From Spirochaetales bacterium (lineage in GTDB: Bacteria; Spirochaetota; Spirochaetia; DSM-27196; SKKC01), in the NCBI GenBank assembly GCA_007121695.1, contig SKKC01000011.1, positions 1-14,291 on the forward strand: 14,291 nucleotides of DNA. The letters run 5' to 3'. Below the pieces are notes generated by a model. It made no database searches. It saw nothing but the letters and a program-made list of their open reading frames with translations, and was not told the origin of the DNA. Positions 1-7,290 of the stretch are shown here, piece by piece. Position 1 is the stretch's first letter; every line of letters begins with the position of its first letter. Position numbers and translations under genes: made by a program.

Positions 1-1039
1 AAGCTATCTTATTACTGACCATGGAAGCGGAGCAACTGAGGCCGTGGCAATTGCGACCGGAGACTTCGTGTTCGTCGGAGACGTCGGACGGCCCGACCTG
101 CTCGAGTCAGCGGCAGGCGTCGTTGGAAACATGGAGCCTTCCGCACGATCGCTGCAGAAGTCGCTCGCAGAAAAGCTGGACCTTCCCGAGTTTACGCAGA
201 TTCTCCCAGGCCATGGGGCCGGCAGCGCCTGCGGAAAAGCGCTTGGTGCGTTGCCGTCGTCGACCCTCGGCTACGAACGCCGCTTCAATGCTGCGCTCAG
301 CCTCGCGCAGACGAATGCAGACGGGTTCGTGTCCGAGATTCTTTCGGGACAACCCGAGCCTCCCATGTACTTCGCCCGCATGAAGAAGGTGAACCGCGAC
401 GGCATTACAGTTACCGGAGGCGCTCCGAAGCCCCGGGCAATGACGGCATCCGAGTTTGTTGGCGAGAGCAGGGGTTCCTCGGTACGCGTGCTGGACGCTC
501 GAAGCGACCGTCAGGCGTTTATACATGAGCATCTGCCCGGATCTCTTTTTGGAAGCCTTGGGGACGGCATGATCGTGAACGCTGCGGGTTCGACGATCTC
601 TGAAGACGAACACATTCTGCTTGTCCTCGACAGCGAAGCCGATGCTGACATGGCCGCCAGGCTTCTGTATCGTGTCGGATTCGACCATGTCGACGGGTAC
701 ATTACCTTTGATGCATTGAAAAGCGCGGGTGTCGAAATGACAGGCATGGAGCATTTTCAGTGCGAAACCTTCGATCCTGCATCCGTAAAGGCCAGCGAAG
801 TGATACTCGACGTCAGGAACTCGAGCGAGCATCAGGAGCGCTGTTATCCGGGTTCGCTGTGCAGACCGTATACACGGCTGAGTTCAGCTCTTGGAGATCT
901 CGACCGGGGTACGCGCTACTACGTGCACTGCCAGTCGGGTCGGCGCGCGACGGTGGCGGTCTCCTACCTGCAGTCACTCGGGTATGACGCGGTTCTTATG
1001 GACGGGAGCTGCGAAGCCAGCTATCCCCAGGCCTCGTAG
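1..1039 (+). CDS. cstB: CstB-like persulfide dioxygenase / rhodanese fusion, 5'-truncated by the window edge
   Basis: The frame is open from base 2 (reads SYLITDHGS...) to the TAG at 1037-1039, giving 345 visible residues. The N-terminal ~100 residues, which should carry the HxHxDH metal motif, lie outside the window. The end of a metallo-beta-lactamase fold is visible: GDFVFVGDVGRPDL (metal-ligand Asp at visible residue 27) and LPGHGAGSACGKALG (His 71). This combination is typical of ETHE1/CstB-type persulfide dioxygenases. Two rhodanese-like domains follow. The first has LVLDSEADAD at its active loop and no Cys, so it is probably a pseudo-rhodanese. The last has HCQSGRRA with the sulfur-carrying Cys at residue 310. 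The order dioxygenase, inactive rhodanese, active rhodanese matches staphylococcal CstB, which oxidises low-molecular-weight persulfides to sulfite and thiosulfate in the cytosol. The TauE-type exporter directly downstream supports this. Substrate specificity is inferred from the family. Confidence 0.85.
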   Translation, partial: SYLITDHGSGATEAVAIATGDFVFVGDVGRPDLLESAAGVVGNMEPSARSLQKSLAEKLDLPEFTQILPGHGAGSACGKALGALPSSTLGYERRFNAALSLAQTNADGFVSEILSGQPEPPMYFARMKKVNRDGITVTGGAPKPRAMTASEFVGESRGSSVRVLDARSDRQAFIHEHLPGSLFGSLGDGMIVNAAGSTISEDEHILLVLDSEADADMAARLLYRVGFDHVDGYITFDALKSAGVEMTGMEHFQCETFDPASVKASEVILDVRNSSEHQERCYPGSLCRPYTRLSSALGDLDRGTRYYVHCQSGRRATVAVSYLQSLGYDAVLMDGSCEASYPQAS

Positions 1040-1050
1040 TCGGGGTTCAC

Positions 1051-1857
1051 ATGGACATGACGCTCGCCGTTTCCTTCGGTCTGCTGGTCGGACTCTCTCT
1101 GGGTCTGACCGGCGGTGGGGGATCGATACTTGCAGTTCCGCTCCTTATCTACGGTCTGGGAATGGAGCTTCGCGCGGCCGTTGCCATCTCGCTGGCGGTC
1201 GTCGGACTCACGTCTCTCTTTGGTGCAGTAATACAGGCAAAAAGCGGAAACGTACTATGGAAAGCCGGCGCCGTGCTCGGAACCGGAGGCATACTAGCTG
1301 CTCCGTTCGGAGCTCGACTCGGTACGCTCATTCCTGAGGACATATCGCTTGTCCTCTTTGCGGCCCTCATGGTATTCGTCGGGGCTCGTATGGCACGCAG
1401 CGAGGCTCCTTCGCCCGAGGTTCCGTCGTCTCCCCGACGCTTCGCCTGTCCCCTGGACGATCAGGGGCGCCCGGCGGGCGGGCTCGCGTGTGCGCTTAAA
1501 CTCGGCGTTGCAGGGCTCATGACGGGTGTGCTTTCGGGATTCTTCGGTGTAGGAGGAGGATTCCTGTTAGCGCCCGCGCTTATCTTTGTCGCTGGGGTAA
1601 GTATCGACCGCGCACTTGCGACATCGCTTGTCGCAATTGCGTTAACCGCGGTCAGCGGCTTCATTGCGAACTTCGCAGCCGCGTATGGGTCACCGATTGC
1701 GCTGACAGCAGTCTTCGCCGTGGGAAGCTGGGCAGGTATGATCGGTGGCGCATGGCTCAAGCAGTATCTGTCGCCGCTTGTACTCAGACGCATATTCGCG
1801 GTAGTGGCTGTCGGTGCCGGTATCTTTGTTGCGACCGAGACGTTGCTGTTCGGATAG
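1051..1857 (+). CDS. TauE/SafE-family sulfite/anion exporter (integral membrane)
   Basis: This 268-residue, strongly hydrophobic protein shows the internal duplication of the TauE/SafE (DUF81) family. The first repeat carries GLTGGGGSILAVPLL near residues 18-32 and the second carries GFFGVGGGFLLAPAL near residues 163-177. A short polar linker (SPEVPSSPRRFACP) divides the halves, and roughly eight membrane segments are expected in the inner membrane. The ATG at 1051 lies 11 bp after the preceding stop, with a weak GGGG upstream; an in-frame ATG at 1057 is the alternative. Family members export sulfite, sulfoacetate or related sulfur anions. Adjacency to a CstB-like enzyme, as in cst operons, suggests export of sulfite or thiosulfate made by persulfide oxidation. 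The family assignment is firm; the substrate is inferred from context. Confidence 0.85.
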   Translation: MDMTLAVSFGLLVGLSLGLTGGGGSILAVPLLIYGLGMELRAAVAISLAVVGLTSLFGAVIQAKSGNVLWKAGAVLGTGGILAAPFGARLGTLIPEDISLVLFAALMVFVGARMARSEAPSPEVPSSPRRFACPLDDQGRPAGGLACALKLGVAGLMTGVLSGFFGVGGGFLLAPALIFVAGVSIDRALATSLVAIALTAVSGFIANFAAAYGSPIALTAVFAVGSWAGMIGGAWLKQYLSPLVLRRIFAVVAVGAGIFVATETLLFG

Positions 1858-1908
1858 AGTTTTTCGTTCCAGGGGGACAGCCCCACGGAAGTGTGATACG
1901 GTCATGAA

Positions 1909-2598
1909 GTGAAAATAAGCACGCGGTTCGTAAACGCAGTCGTAAAGACGCTGTTCCGCCTCGTCTACAGACTCGATGTGCATCAGTTGCATCGGGTGCC
2001 TCAAACGGGCCCTGCGCTCCTTTTGTCGAATCACGTCACGAATCTTGAAGGGCCGCTCCTGTATGTGTTTCTCTCTCCCCGCAAACTGACCGCACTCGGA
2101 AAAATCGAGCTCTGGAAGAACCCCTTCACGCGCTTTTTCATGAAGACGTGGAATATTATCCCGCTGCATCGGGGGAGTGTCGACGGTGACGCCATGCGCG
2201 CCTGTTTCGACCGCTTGTCAGATGACTACATTGTCGGGATCGCAGCCGAAGGTACACGCAGTCGCGACGGTCGTCTGCAGCGAGGGCTTCCGGGTGCCAC
2301 GCTTCTGGCGACTCGGGCGGACTGCCCTATTATTCCTGTTGCGCATTGGGGCCTTCCCGGCCTTTTTGCGAATCTGAGGCGGGCTCGAAGGGCATCGGTC
2401 ACGGTCAGAGTAGGGAGCCCCTTCTTTTTGAGAAAACCGGACGGGTCTACCATCAGCCGGAGTGACCGTCAGCGGATGGTAGACGAAATGATGTATCAGC
2501 TTGCCGTGCTGCTACCGCCGGACCTGCGCGGCGCGTATGCAGACACGTCGCGCATGACGACCGACTTTGTAGTCCACGTAGATTCTCCTACTGAGTGA
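1909..2598 (+). CDS. plsC: PlsC-like 1-acyl-sn-glycerol-3-phosphate acyltransferase
   Basis: This 229-residue protein has the lysophospholipid acyltransferase (LPLAT) fold motifs: block I SNHVTNLEGP (residues 40-49), block II around NPFTRFFMKTWNIIPLHRG, block III AAEGTRSRDGRL (residues 112-123) and block IV CPIIPVAHWG. Enzymes of this family transfer an acyl chain to lysophosphatidic acid at the inner membrane. The first block normally reads H-x4-D; here it reads H42-x4-E47. The start is a GTG at 1909 with no strong Shine-Dalgarno. An out-of-frame ATG-AAG-TGA at 1904-1912 spans the start codon and is probably chance. The gene ends 11 bp inside the convergent ADP-ribosylglycohydrolase gene. 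There is a 51-bp gap after the exporter, so it could be co-transcribed with it, but no functional link is evident. Confidence 0.85.
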   Translation: MKISTRFVNAVVKTLFRLVYRLDVHQLHRVPQTGPALLLSNHVTNLEGPLLYVFLSPRKLTALGKIELWKNPFTRFFMKTWNIIPLHRGSVDGDAMRACFDRLSDDYIVGIAAEGTRSRDGRLQRGLPGATLLATRADCPIIPVAHWGLPGLFANLRRARRASVTVRVGSPFFLRKPDGSTISRSDRQRMVDEMMYQLAVLLPPDLRGAYADTSRMTTDFVVHVDSPTE

Positions 2599-3964
2599 CC
2601 CGTGCGGTCCAGGCGGCGAGTTCCTGTATCCCGAGCTTTTTCATGCCACGAACATAGGTATCGAGTTCGTCTCCTATGGGTTCGGTCCACGCCCCTGACA
2701 TGCACGATGTTCCCTGAGCCACACAAAGCGCTGTAGCAATCTGGGCGGCATTGCAGTCGACGTCCTGGCCCGCCATTGCAACTATGTGCATCGTTTCGTC
2801 GAAGTCCCCGTTCCCGAACCAGAGCGCGACAATCTCGGCGCAGGCGTTGGGGTAGGCATGAACCCAGTTATAGGTCTTGTACCGTTTTTCGCAGGCAGTC
2901 CACGCCTCGCGCCAGCTCGTGCGTTCGCTGCATTCGTCAAGTGCAAACCGCACGACCGAAGCGTACTCGCTGTCGGGGGGCAGGGCATCGACACACTGCT
3001 GCACTGCGGACCGAATATCATGCTCTACAAAGGAAACGGAAACGAGCATCGCGTTAAAGACTTCGCCCAGAATGCCGTTCCCGGTGTGCGAAACCTCACC
3101 GTCTATCCAGGCCAGTCGTGCTGCTTCGCGTGCATTACCCGGTGCGACCATGCCGCATACGGCGCCCCGCATCTGCGCACCAATCCATTCGCTGTAGGGG
3201 TTATTCCAGCTTCCCGCGCGTGGCGCGACCATGCCCGCTCTCAGATTTCGCAACGCTACGAGCTCTGCGGACCAGCCGAAGGGAATACGCGCTACCCACT
3301 GGTTGCCGATCTCCGTACCGGTCACGCGCGGTCCCGACTGCTCGAAGGCCTTGAGAAACGCGATCTCGTACGTAATGTCGTCGTTGTACGTATTTGGTTT
3401 TACCAGGTACCCCCGGATATCACCGAGACTTTCTTTCAGTGCGTCGGCGGTATAGCCTTCGATCGCCGTGCCCAACGCGCCACCGACAATCTGGCCAAGC
3501 CATCCCGCATGCAGTCGGGAAAGAAACCCGGAATCGGATTCGCGATACTCGCCGGTGTCCGGTGGCCGGAGAGAACGCTTGCACTGTTCCCAGTTTTCGA
3601 TCTGCTCGTAGTTCCAGTACGATGATGATTCGTCTTTTCGTGCGTTGGCAAAGGCCTGCCAGGTGACGGCTGTTATCTCGTGCAGGGCAGGCATGTCTCC
3701 TGCCTCGAGTGCAGCAATGCCGCTGTCCACGAGTTGCTCCCACCCGTCGACCAGCATGCCACGATTCTCCAGCGCCTGAACGCCAGCGACCATAAGTCGC
3801 TCCGGCGCGCCGGATCCGGGGACTTCGCTGTACCAGAGCATTCGGGCTTGTGCATCTTCGGAATCCTCGAGGGCCTGAATTGCATTCCAGGTTTGATCGT
3901 CTTCCTCGCGCAGTTTTGGTCGTGCGGCTGCCATTGTTGCGTGTTCACGTTCCCAGGCTTTCAT
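2588..3964 (-). CDS. ADP-ribosylglycohydrolase-family protein with a long N-terminal extension
   Basis: This 458-residue protein has an ADP-ribosylglycohydrolase (DraG/COG1397-like) domain over about residues 148-418. Visible landmarks are HAGWLGQIVGGALGTAIEG (152-170), the N-terminal metal motif as TYNDDITYEIAF (192-203), IDGEVSHTGNGILGE (287-301) and the C-terminal metal motif GQDVDCNAAQIATAL (399-413). The paired acidic motifs suggest it can still bind the dinuclear magnesium centre. Enzymes of this family remove ADP-ribose from proteins or cleave related N-ribosyl bonds. The first ~147 residues are an acidic, Trp-rich extension not needed by a ~300-residue catalytic domain; I do not recognise it. 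It is the last gene of the nucleoside operon, 21 bp after the amidohydrolase. AAGAAGGAG precedes the ATG with a rather long 12-nt spacer. Context suggests a ribosyl-hydrolase role in nucleoside or ADP-ribose salvage, but protein de-ADP-ribosylation cannot be excluded. Confidence 0.85.
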   Translation of the reverse strand: MKAWEREHATMAAARPKLREEDDQTWNAIQALEDSEDAQARMLWYSEVPGSGAPERLMVAGVQALENRGMLVDGWEQLVDSGIAALEAGDMPALHEITAVTWQAFANARKDESSSYWNYEQIENWEQCKRSLRPPDTGEYRESDSGFLSRLHAGWLGQIVGGALGTAIEGYTADALKESLGDIRGYLVKPNTYNDDITYEIAFLKAFEQSGPRVTGTEIGNQWVARIPFGWSAELVALRNLRAGMVAPRAGSWNNPYSEWIGAQMRGAVCGMVAPGNAREAARLAWIDGEVSHTGNGILGEVFNAMLVSVSFVEHDIRSAVQQCVDALPPDSEYASVVRFALDECSERTSWREAWTACEKRYKTYNWVHAYPNACAEIVALWFGNGDFDETMHIVAMAGQDVDCNAAQIATALCVAQGTSCMSGAWTEPIGDELDTYVRGMKKLGIQELAAWTARVTQ

Positions 3965-3985
3965 GTGTTTCTGTTACTCCTTCTT

Positions 3986-5326
3986 CTAACCTGCAAAGGT
4001 CTGCATGGGTGTGTCGGATGTGTGTTGCGCAATGCGGGTCACCAGTTCCCTGTTCTTGTCGTAGACCGTCTTATGGTCCACTGACACGTGGCGACCGTGC
4101 TTCACGACTATCCTGCCATCGACCAGCACGGTGTCCACGTTGTGTTCCTGAATCGCGTAGAGTATATCGGCAGTCGCAGAGTAGCCCGGGTTCATGGCGG
4201 CAGTATTCCGTCGTATCAGCACCAGATCCGCTGGTGCTCCCGGCCGGACTTCGCCATAGTTTGGCAGACCGAGTGCGCGTCCACCCGCAGTGAGCAGCGG
4301 GAGAATCGACCCGACCGGCCCCTCTTCAGGATTCCGCGTGGCAAGTTTGGCAAGCAGTGCAGCGTCGCGCGCGGTGCGAAACAGGCTCATGGTACTGTTC
4401 GATGCAGCCCCGTCGCTTCCAAGTCCGACGGTCAGTCCTGCACGCAGGGCCCGCGGGAGAAAGTCGGTCATGTCGCCGAAGCGCATATATGTTGTCGGAC
4501 AGTGGGCCACCACCGAACCGCTTTCGCGAATAAGCGCAAGGTCTTCATCTGTTGAGTGATATGCGTGTGCAAGAAGGGTGCCTCCACTGAGTACGCCCGA
4601 GTCCTTCAGGACTGCGATCGGCGTCTTCCCGTGCTGCTGCAGAGATTGCTGTACCTGTGTGGCGGTCTCGCTTACATGAATGTGCATGCGTACCCCTATA
4701 CGCTCTGCCTCGGTAACAACGGTTCGCAGGAACTCCGGCGGGCACAGGTACGGAGAATGCGGCCCCATGGAAACCGTTATGCGCGGATCTGCGTGGCTGA
4801 ACTCTTCGGTGAACGCAATCGCTTCGTCGAGCTTCTGCGCTGCGTCATCGCCGACACCGAATACCGCCTGGGCAATATTGGCCCGCATTCCGCTGCGCTG
4901 GAAGGCACGAAACGCGTGATCCATGTGAAAGTAGTGATCGGCAACGCAGGTTACGCCAGCTGTCAGCATTTCCAGGGCACCAAGCAGGGTACCCCAATAG
5001 ACATCCTGAGGTGTCAGGTTCTTCTCGAATATCCAGACGTGCTTATTGAACCAGTCTTCCGGCGTGACGTCCTCGGCGGTTCCCCGAAGCGGTGCCATCG
5101 CCGTGTGCGCGTGGAGATTGACCAGTCCGGGAATCAGATACGCACCGTCGGCGTCAATTATTTCTTCGTTGTCACGAAAGGCGCCGCCGTGGCGTCCGTG
5201 TCCACCGGCCCGTCCCATTGATCCGGACCCGACTGAAGCAATCGTCGATCCGTCTATGTAGCAGAACCCGTCTTCGGTTACTGTACCGTGAGCCAGATCG
5301 ACGATGCACGCGTTACGTATAAGCAT
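3986..5326 (-). CDS. Amidohydrolase, MTA/SAH/adenosine-type deaminase family
   Basis: This 446-residue metal-dependent amidohydrolase has the full set of motifs. These are PGLVNLHAHTAM (metal His 72 and 74) followed by PLRGTAED, SMGPHSPYLCP (His 190), HIHVSE (His 217), LLAHAYHST (His 254 and 257), and GSDGAASN with metal ligand Asp 305. The combination HxHxxMxxLRG, GPHxPY and GSDGAASN is characteristic of the methylthioadenosine/S-adenosylhomocysteine deaminase branch (MtaD-like), which hydrolytically deaminates adenine-containing nucleosides to inosine analogues in the cytoplasm. A Gly/His-rich insertion (residues about 36-49) sits in the N-terminal beta-sandwich. The ATG is preceded by GGAGG with a 6-nt spacer. 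The gene starts 33 bp after iunH1. Its product, an inosine-type nucleoside, would be a fitting substrate for the neighbouring hydrolases. Guanine, cytosine or triazine-type amidohydrolase activities remain possible. Confidence 0.82.
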   Translation of the reverse strand: MLIRNACIVDLAHGTVTEDGFCYIDGSTIASVGSGSMGRAGGHGRHGGAFRDNEEIIDADGAYLIPGLVNLHAHTAMAPLRGTAEDVTPEDWFNKHVWIFEKNLTPQDVYWGTLLGALEMLTAGVTCVADHYFHMDHAFRAFQRSGMRANIAQAVFGVGDDAAQKLDEAIAFTEEFSHADPRITVSMGPHSPYLCPPEFLRTVVTEAERIGVRMHIHVSETATQVQQSLQQHGKTPIAVLKDSGVLSGGTLLAHAYHSTDEDLALIRESGSVVAHCPTTYMRFGDMTDFLPRALRAGLTVGLGSDGAASNSTMSLFRTARDAALLAKLATRNPEEGPVGSILPLLTAGGRALGLPNYGEVRPGAPADLVLIRRNTAAMNPGYSATADILYAIQEHNVDTVLVDGRIVVKHGRHVSVDHKTVYDKNRELVTRIAQHTSDTPMQTFAG

Positions 5327-5359
5327 GAGGAACCTCCGTTCAGTGAGAAATTCAGCGAA

Positions 5360-6331
5360 TCAGCGGCAGATTGTGTCGAGCTGCGAGAACACGTCGAACA
5401 TGAGAGTGCGGAACCGGTCCACATCAACATCGAGTGCGACACTGGCATTCGGCGTCTGTCCGGTAACTCCATACACATCTGCAACCGTCCTGCCTACAGT
5501 ATGATCCCCTTTCGTTTCGATCGCTACATGCAAATCCCGCGTCGTCACGATATCCGGGGCGGCAGCGACGGCCACAGCCAGTGCGTCGTGCAGGGGAGCT
5601 CCGGCAATGCCGAAGACATGTTCGTAGGTTCCCGCGAAAAACGCGAGTAGTTTTCCGACTATGCACGAGACCTGCCCATCTGAAGCCGTCAGGCGGGCGA
5701 TATCGTCCGGATCGAGCATGGCTTTATTCGTTGCATCAAGGCCGACCATGGTCAGTGAAAGACCAGAGCGAAATACTATGTCTGCAGCCTCGGGATCCAC
5801 GTATATATTGAACTCGGCAGCCGGAGTAACGTTTGATTCTGCAACCGCGCCCCCCATCAGAACCACTGACGCGATGCGGTCGATCAGTTCAGGATACCGC
5901 CGAAGAAAGAGGGCAATATTCGTGAGCGGACCGGTCGGCACCAGCGTAATCGGCTCCGTTGAACTCGAGACAAGGTCTGCGATCAGATCCACCGCATGGA
6001 GCGGGGAAACCCGCTCCCGGGGGGCCGGCAGGTCTGCGCCATCGAGTCCTGAGTCTCCGTGTATGTCCTCGGCAACCCGAAGCGGGCGTACGAGCGGTAC
6101 GTCGCAGCCTCGGGCCAGTGGAATGTCATGCGCTCCAATGAGCGACAGGATTCTCCGCGCGTTCAGGAAGGTCTTTTCGCCCGTCTGGTTGCCCGCGACG
6201 GTGGTGATCCCGCGTAAATCAAGGTCGTCGGCGGCGAATGCGGTCATAATTGCCACCATGTCGTCGTGCCCGGGGTCACAGTCGATAATTATCGGAACGG
6301 CTGGCGATGTTGTGTCAGGGGATACCCTCAT
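5360..6331 (-). CDS. Nucleoside hydrolase (IunH/RihA-like), first paralogue
   Basis: This 323-residue protein has the nucleoside-hydrolase signature IIIDCDPGHDD (calcium-binding Asp 17, 19, 23 and 24), VPTGPLTNIA (131-140), VLMGGAV, the ribose-binding region AEFNIYVDPEAA (172-183) and APLHDALAVAVA (His 248, Asp 249). The conserved His before Asp marks the canonical inosine-uridine type, with the residue proposed to protonate the leaving base. The enzyme hydrolyses ribonucleosides to base and ribose in the cytoplasm. Its ATG overlaps the stop of the preceding permease gene by 4 bp (ATGA), so it is translationally coupled to the transporter. The upstream GGGAAAG is only a modest Shine-Dalgarno. 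The purine or pyrimidine preference cannot be read from the sequence. Confidence 0.93.
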   Translation of the reverse strand: MRVSPDTTSPAVPIIIDCDPGHDDMVAIMTAFAADDLDLRGITTVAGNQTGEKTFLNARRILSLIGAHDIPLARGCDVPLVRPLRVAEDIHGDSGLDGADLPAPRERVSPLHAVDLIADLVSSSTEPITLVPTGPLTNIALFLRRYPELIDRIASVVLMGGAVAESNVTPAAEFNIYVDPEAADIVFRSGLSLTMVGLDATNKAMLDPDDIARLTASDGQVSCIVGKLLAFFAGTYEHVFGIAGAPLHDALAVAVAAAPDIVTTRDLHVAIETKGDHTVGRTVADVYGVTGQTPNASVALDVDVDRFRTLMFDVFSQLDTICR

Positions 6332-7290
6332 GTGTCTTTCCCGTGCGCCTGTGCGCGTTGACGTCGCCGATGGGCCGCCCTCCGCTTCCGCGGAGCGAAG
6401 TTTCGAGCAGAATACACCGCGAGAACAATGACAGTGGCAAGATAGGGGATGCTCTGCACGAGGTCCGACGGGATATCGAGCGACGCAATGTAGATTGTGA
6501 GTGTGTTGACCAGACCAAACAGCATGGAGCCGAGCAGGGTTCCAAGCGACAGGTTGCTCCCCATGGTGGCTGCAGCAACCGCTATGAATCCGCGGCCAGC
6601 GACCATATCCCGGGAGAACCAGGACACGTATCCCATAGACAGATAGAGGCCGCCCAGGGCTCCGAACACGCCGGATATCATGAGCGCGTACAACTTCACC
6701 CGGTCCACGTCTATCCCGACCGACCGCGCAGCATCCGGATTCTGTCCGACCGCACGAATTCGCAGCCCAAGGGGTGTCTTGAACATAACTATGTAGTACA
6801 CCAACACCGAAAGAAAGGCGACGTAGGTCATTATGTTATGTCCACTGAGTACAGGACCGAGAATCGGGATGCTTCTCAACAGCGGAATACTGAAGCTCGG
6901 GAAGGTGAGGCTGCGCAGCGCGCTCGTATTCCGACCGCCTGTAATGACGATAAGCAGGAATATGGTAAGACCGCTCGCGAGGAAGTTCAGGGCTACGGCG
7001 GCAAGGATAATGTCGGCTTTCAGCTTCAGATGGAAATATCCGAGCGCTGCACCGAAGAAAATACCCGATGCGACACCGGCCAGCAGCGCGAGCATAAGGC
7101 TTTCGGTGTAGATGCTCACGATCACGCCAGTGAAGGCTGCGATGAGCATGATTCCTTCCAGTCCGATGTTGATGTTCCCGCTCATAGCGGTAATTGCCAC
7201 GCCAAGTGCGGGGAAAATCAGCGGGGTCGAGACCCGGAGGACGGCAAACAGAAACTCTACGGAAAAAATACTGTCCAGAAGACTTGTCAC
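6328..7290 (-). CDS. ABC transporter permease, nucleoside-type (YufQ/NupQ-like)
   Basis: This 320-residue integral membrane protein is rich in hydrophobic segments and carries the family segment LRVSTPLIFPALGVAIT followed by SGNINIGLEGIMLIAAFTG (residues about 38-56). It also has GLRIRAVGQNPDAARSVGID (about 214-233), which matches the cytoplasmic coupling region of permeases in BMP-dependent nucleoside transporters. It would form the inner-membrane channel as a heterodimer with the permease encoded upstream. It starts with GTG, and the GTGA overlap with the upstream stop is 4 bp. An AGGAGG lies 7 nt from the start. The C-terminus ends in a basic tail (APRKRRAAHRRRQR). Confidence 0.9.
   Translation of the reverse strand: MTSLLDSIFSVEFLFAVLRVSTPLIFPALGVAITAMSGNINIGLEGIMLIAAFTGVIVSIYTESLMLALLAGVASGIFFGAALGYFHLKLKADIILAAVALNFLASGLTIFLLIVITGGRNTSALRSLTFPSFSIPLLRSIPILGPVLSGHNIMTYVAFLSVLVYYIVMFKTPLGLRIRAVGQNPDAARSVGIDVDRVKLYALMISGVFGALGGLYLSMGYVSWFSRDMVAGRGFIAVAAATMGSNLSLGTLLGSMLFGLVNTLTIYIASLDIPSDLVQSIPYLATVIVLAVYSARNFAPRKRRAAHRRRQRAQAHGKDT

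Noticed and set aside
1867..1890. Hairpin (TTCC-A-GGGG / CCCC-AC-GGAA) after the TauE-like gene
   Set aside because: The stem is short and interrupted and no T-tract follows, so I do not call it a terminator.
1904..1912. Two-codon ATG-AAG-TGA spanning the plsC GTG start
   Set aside because: It could be a coupling mini-ORF, but such a short sequence is easily due to chance and no Shine-Dalgarno supports it.
2588..2598. Tail-to-tail overlap of plsC and the ADP-ribosylglycohydrolase gene as a sign of a frameshift
   Set aside because: Both proteins have normal C-termini for their families; short convergent overlaps are common in compact genomes.
2786..3625. 279-codon plus-strand frame opposite the ADP-ribosylglycohydrolase gene
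   Set aside because: The antisense strand carries the conserved DVDCN and SHTGNG motifs; this frame has no motif.
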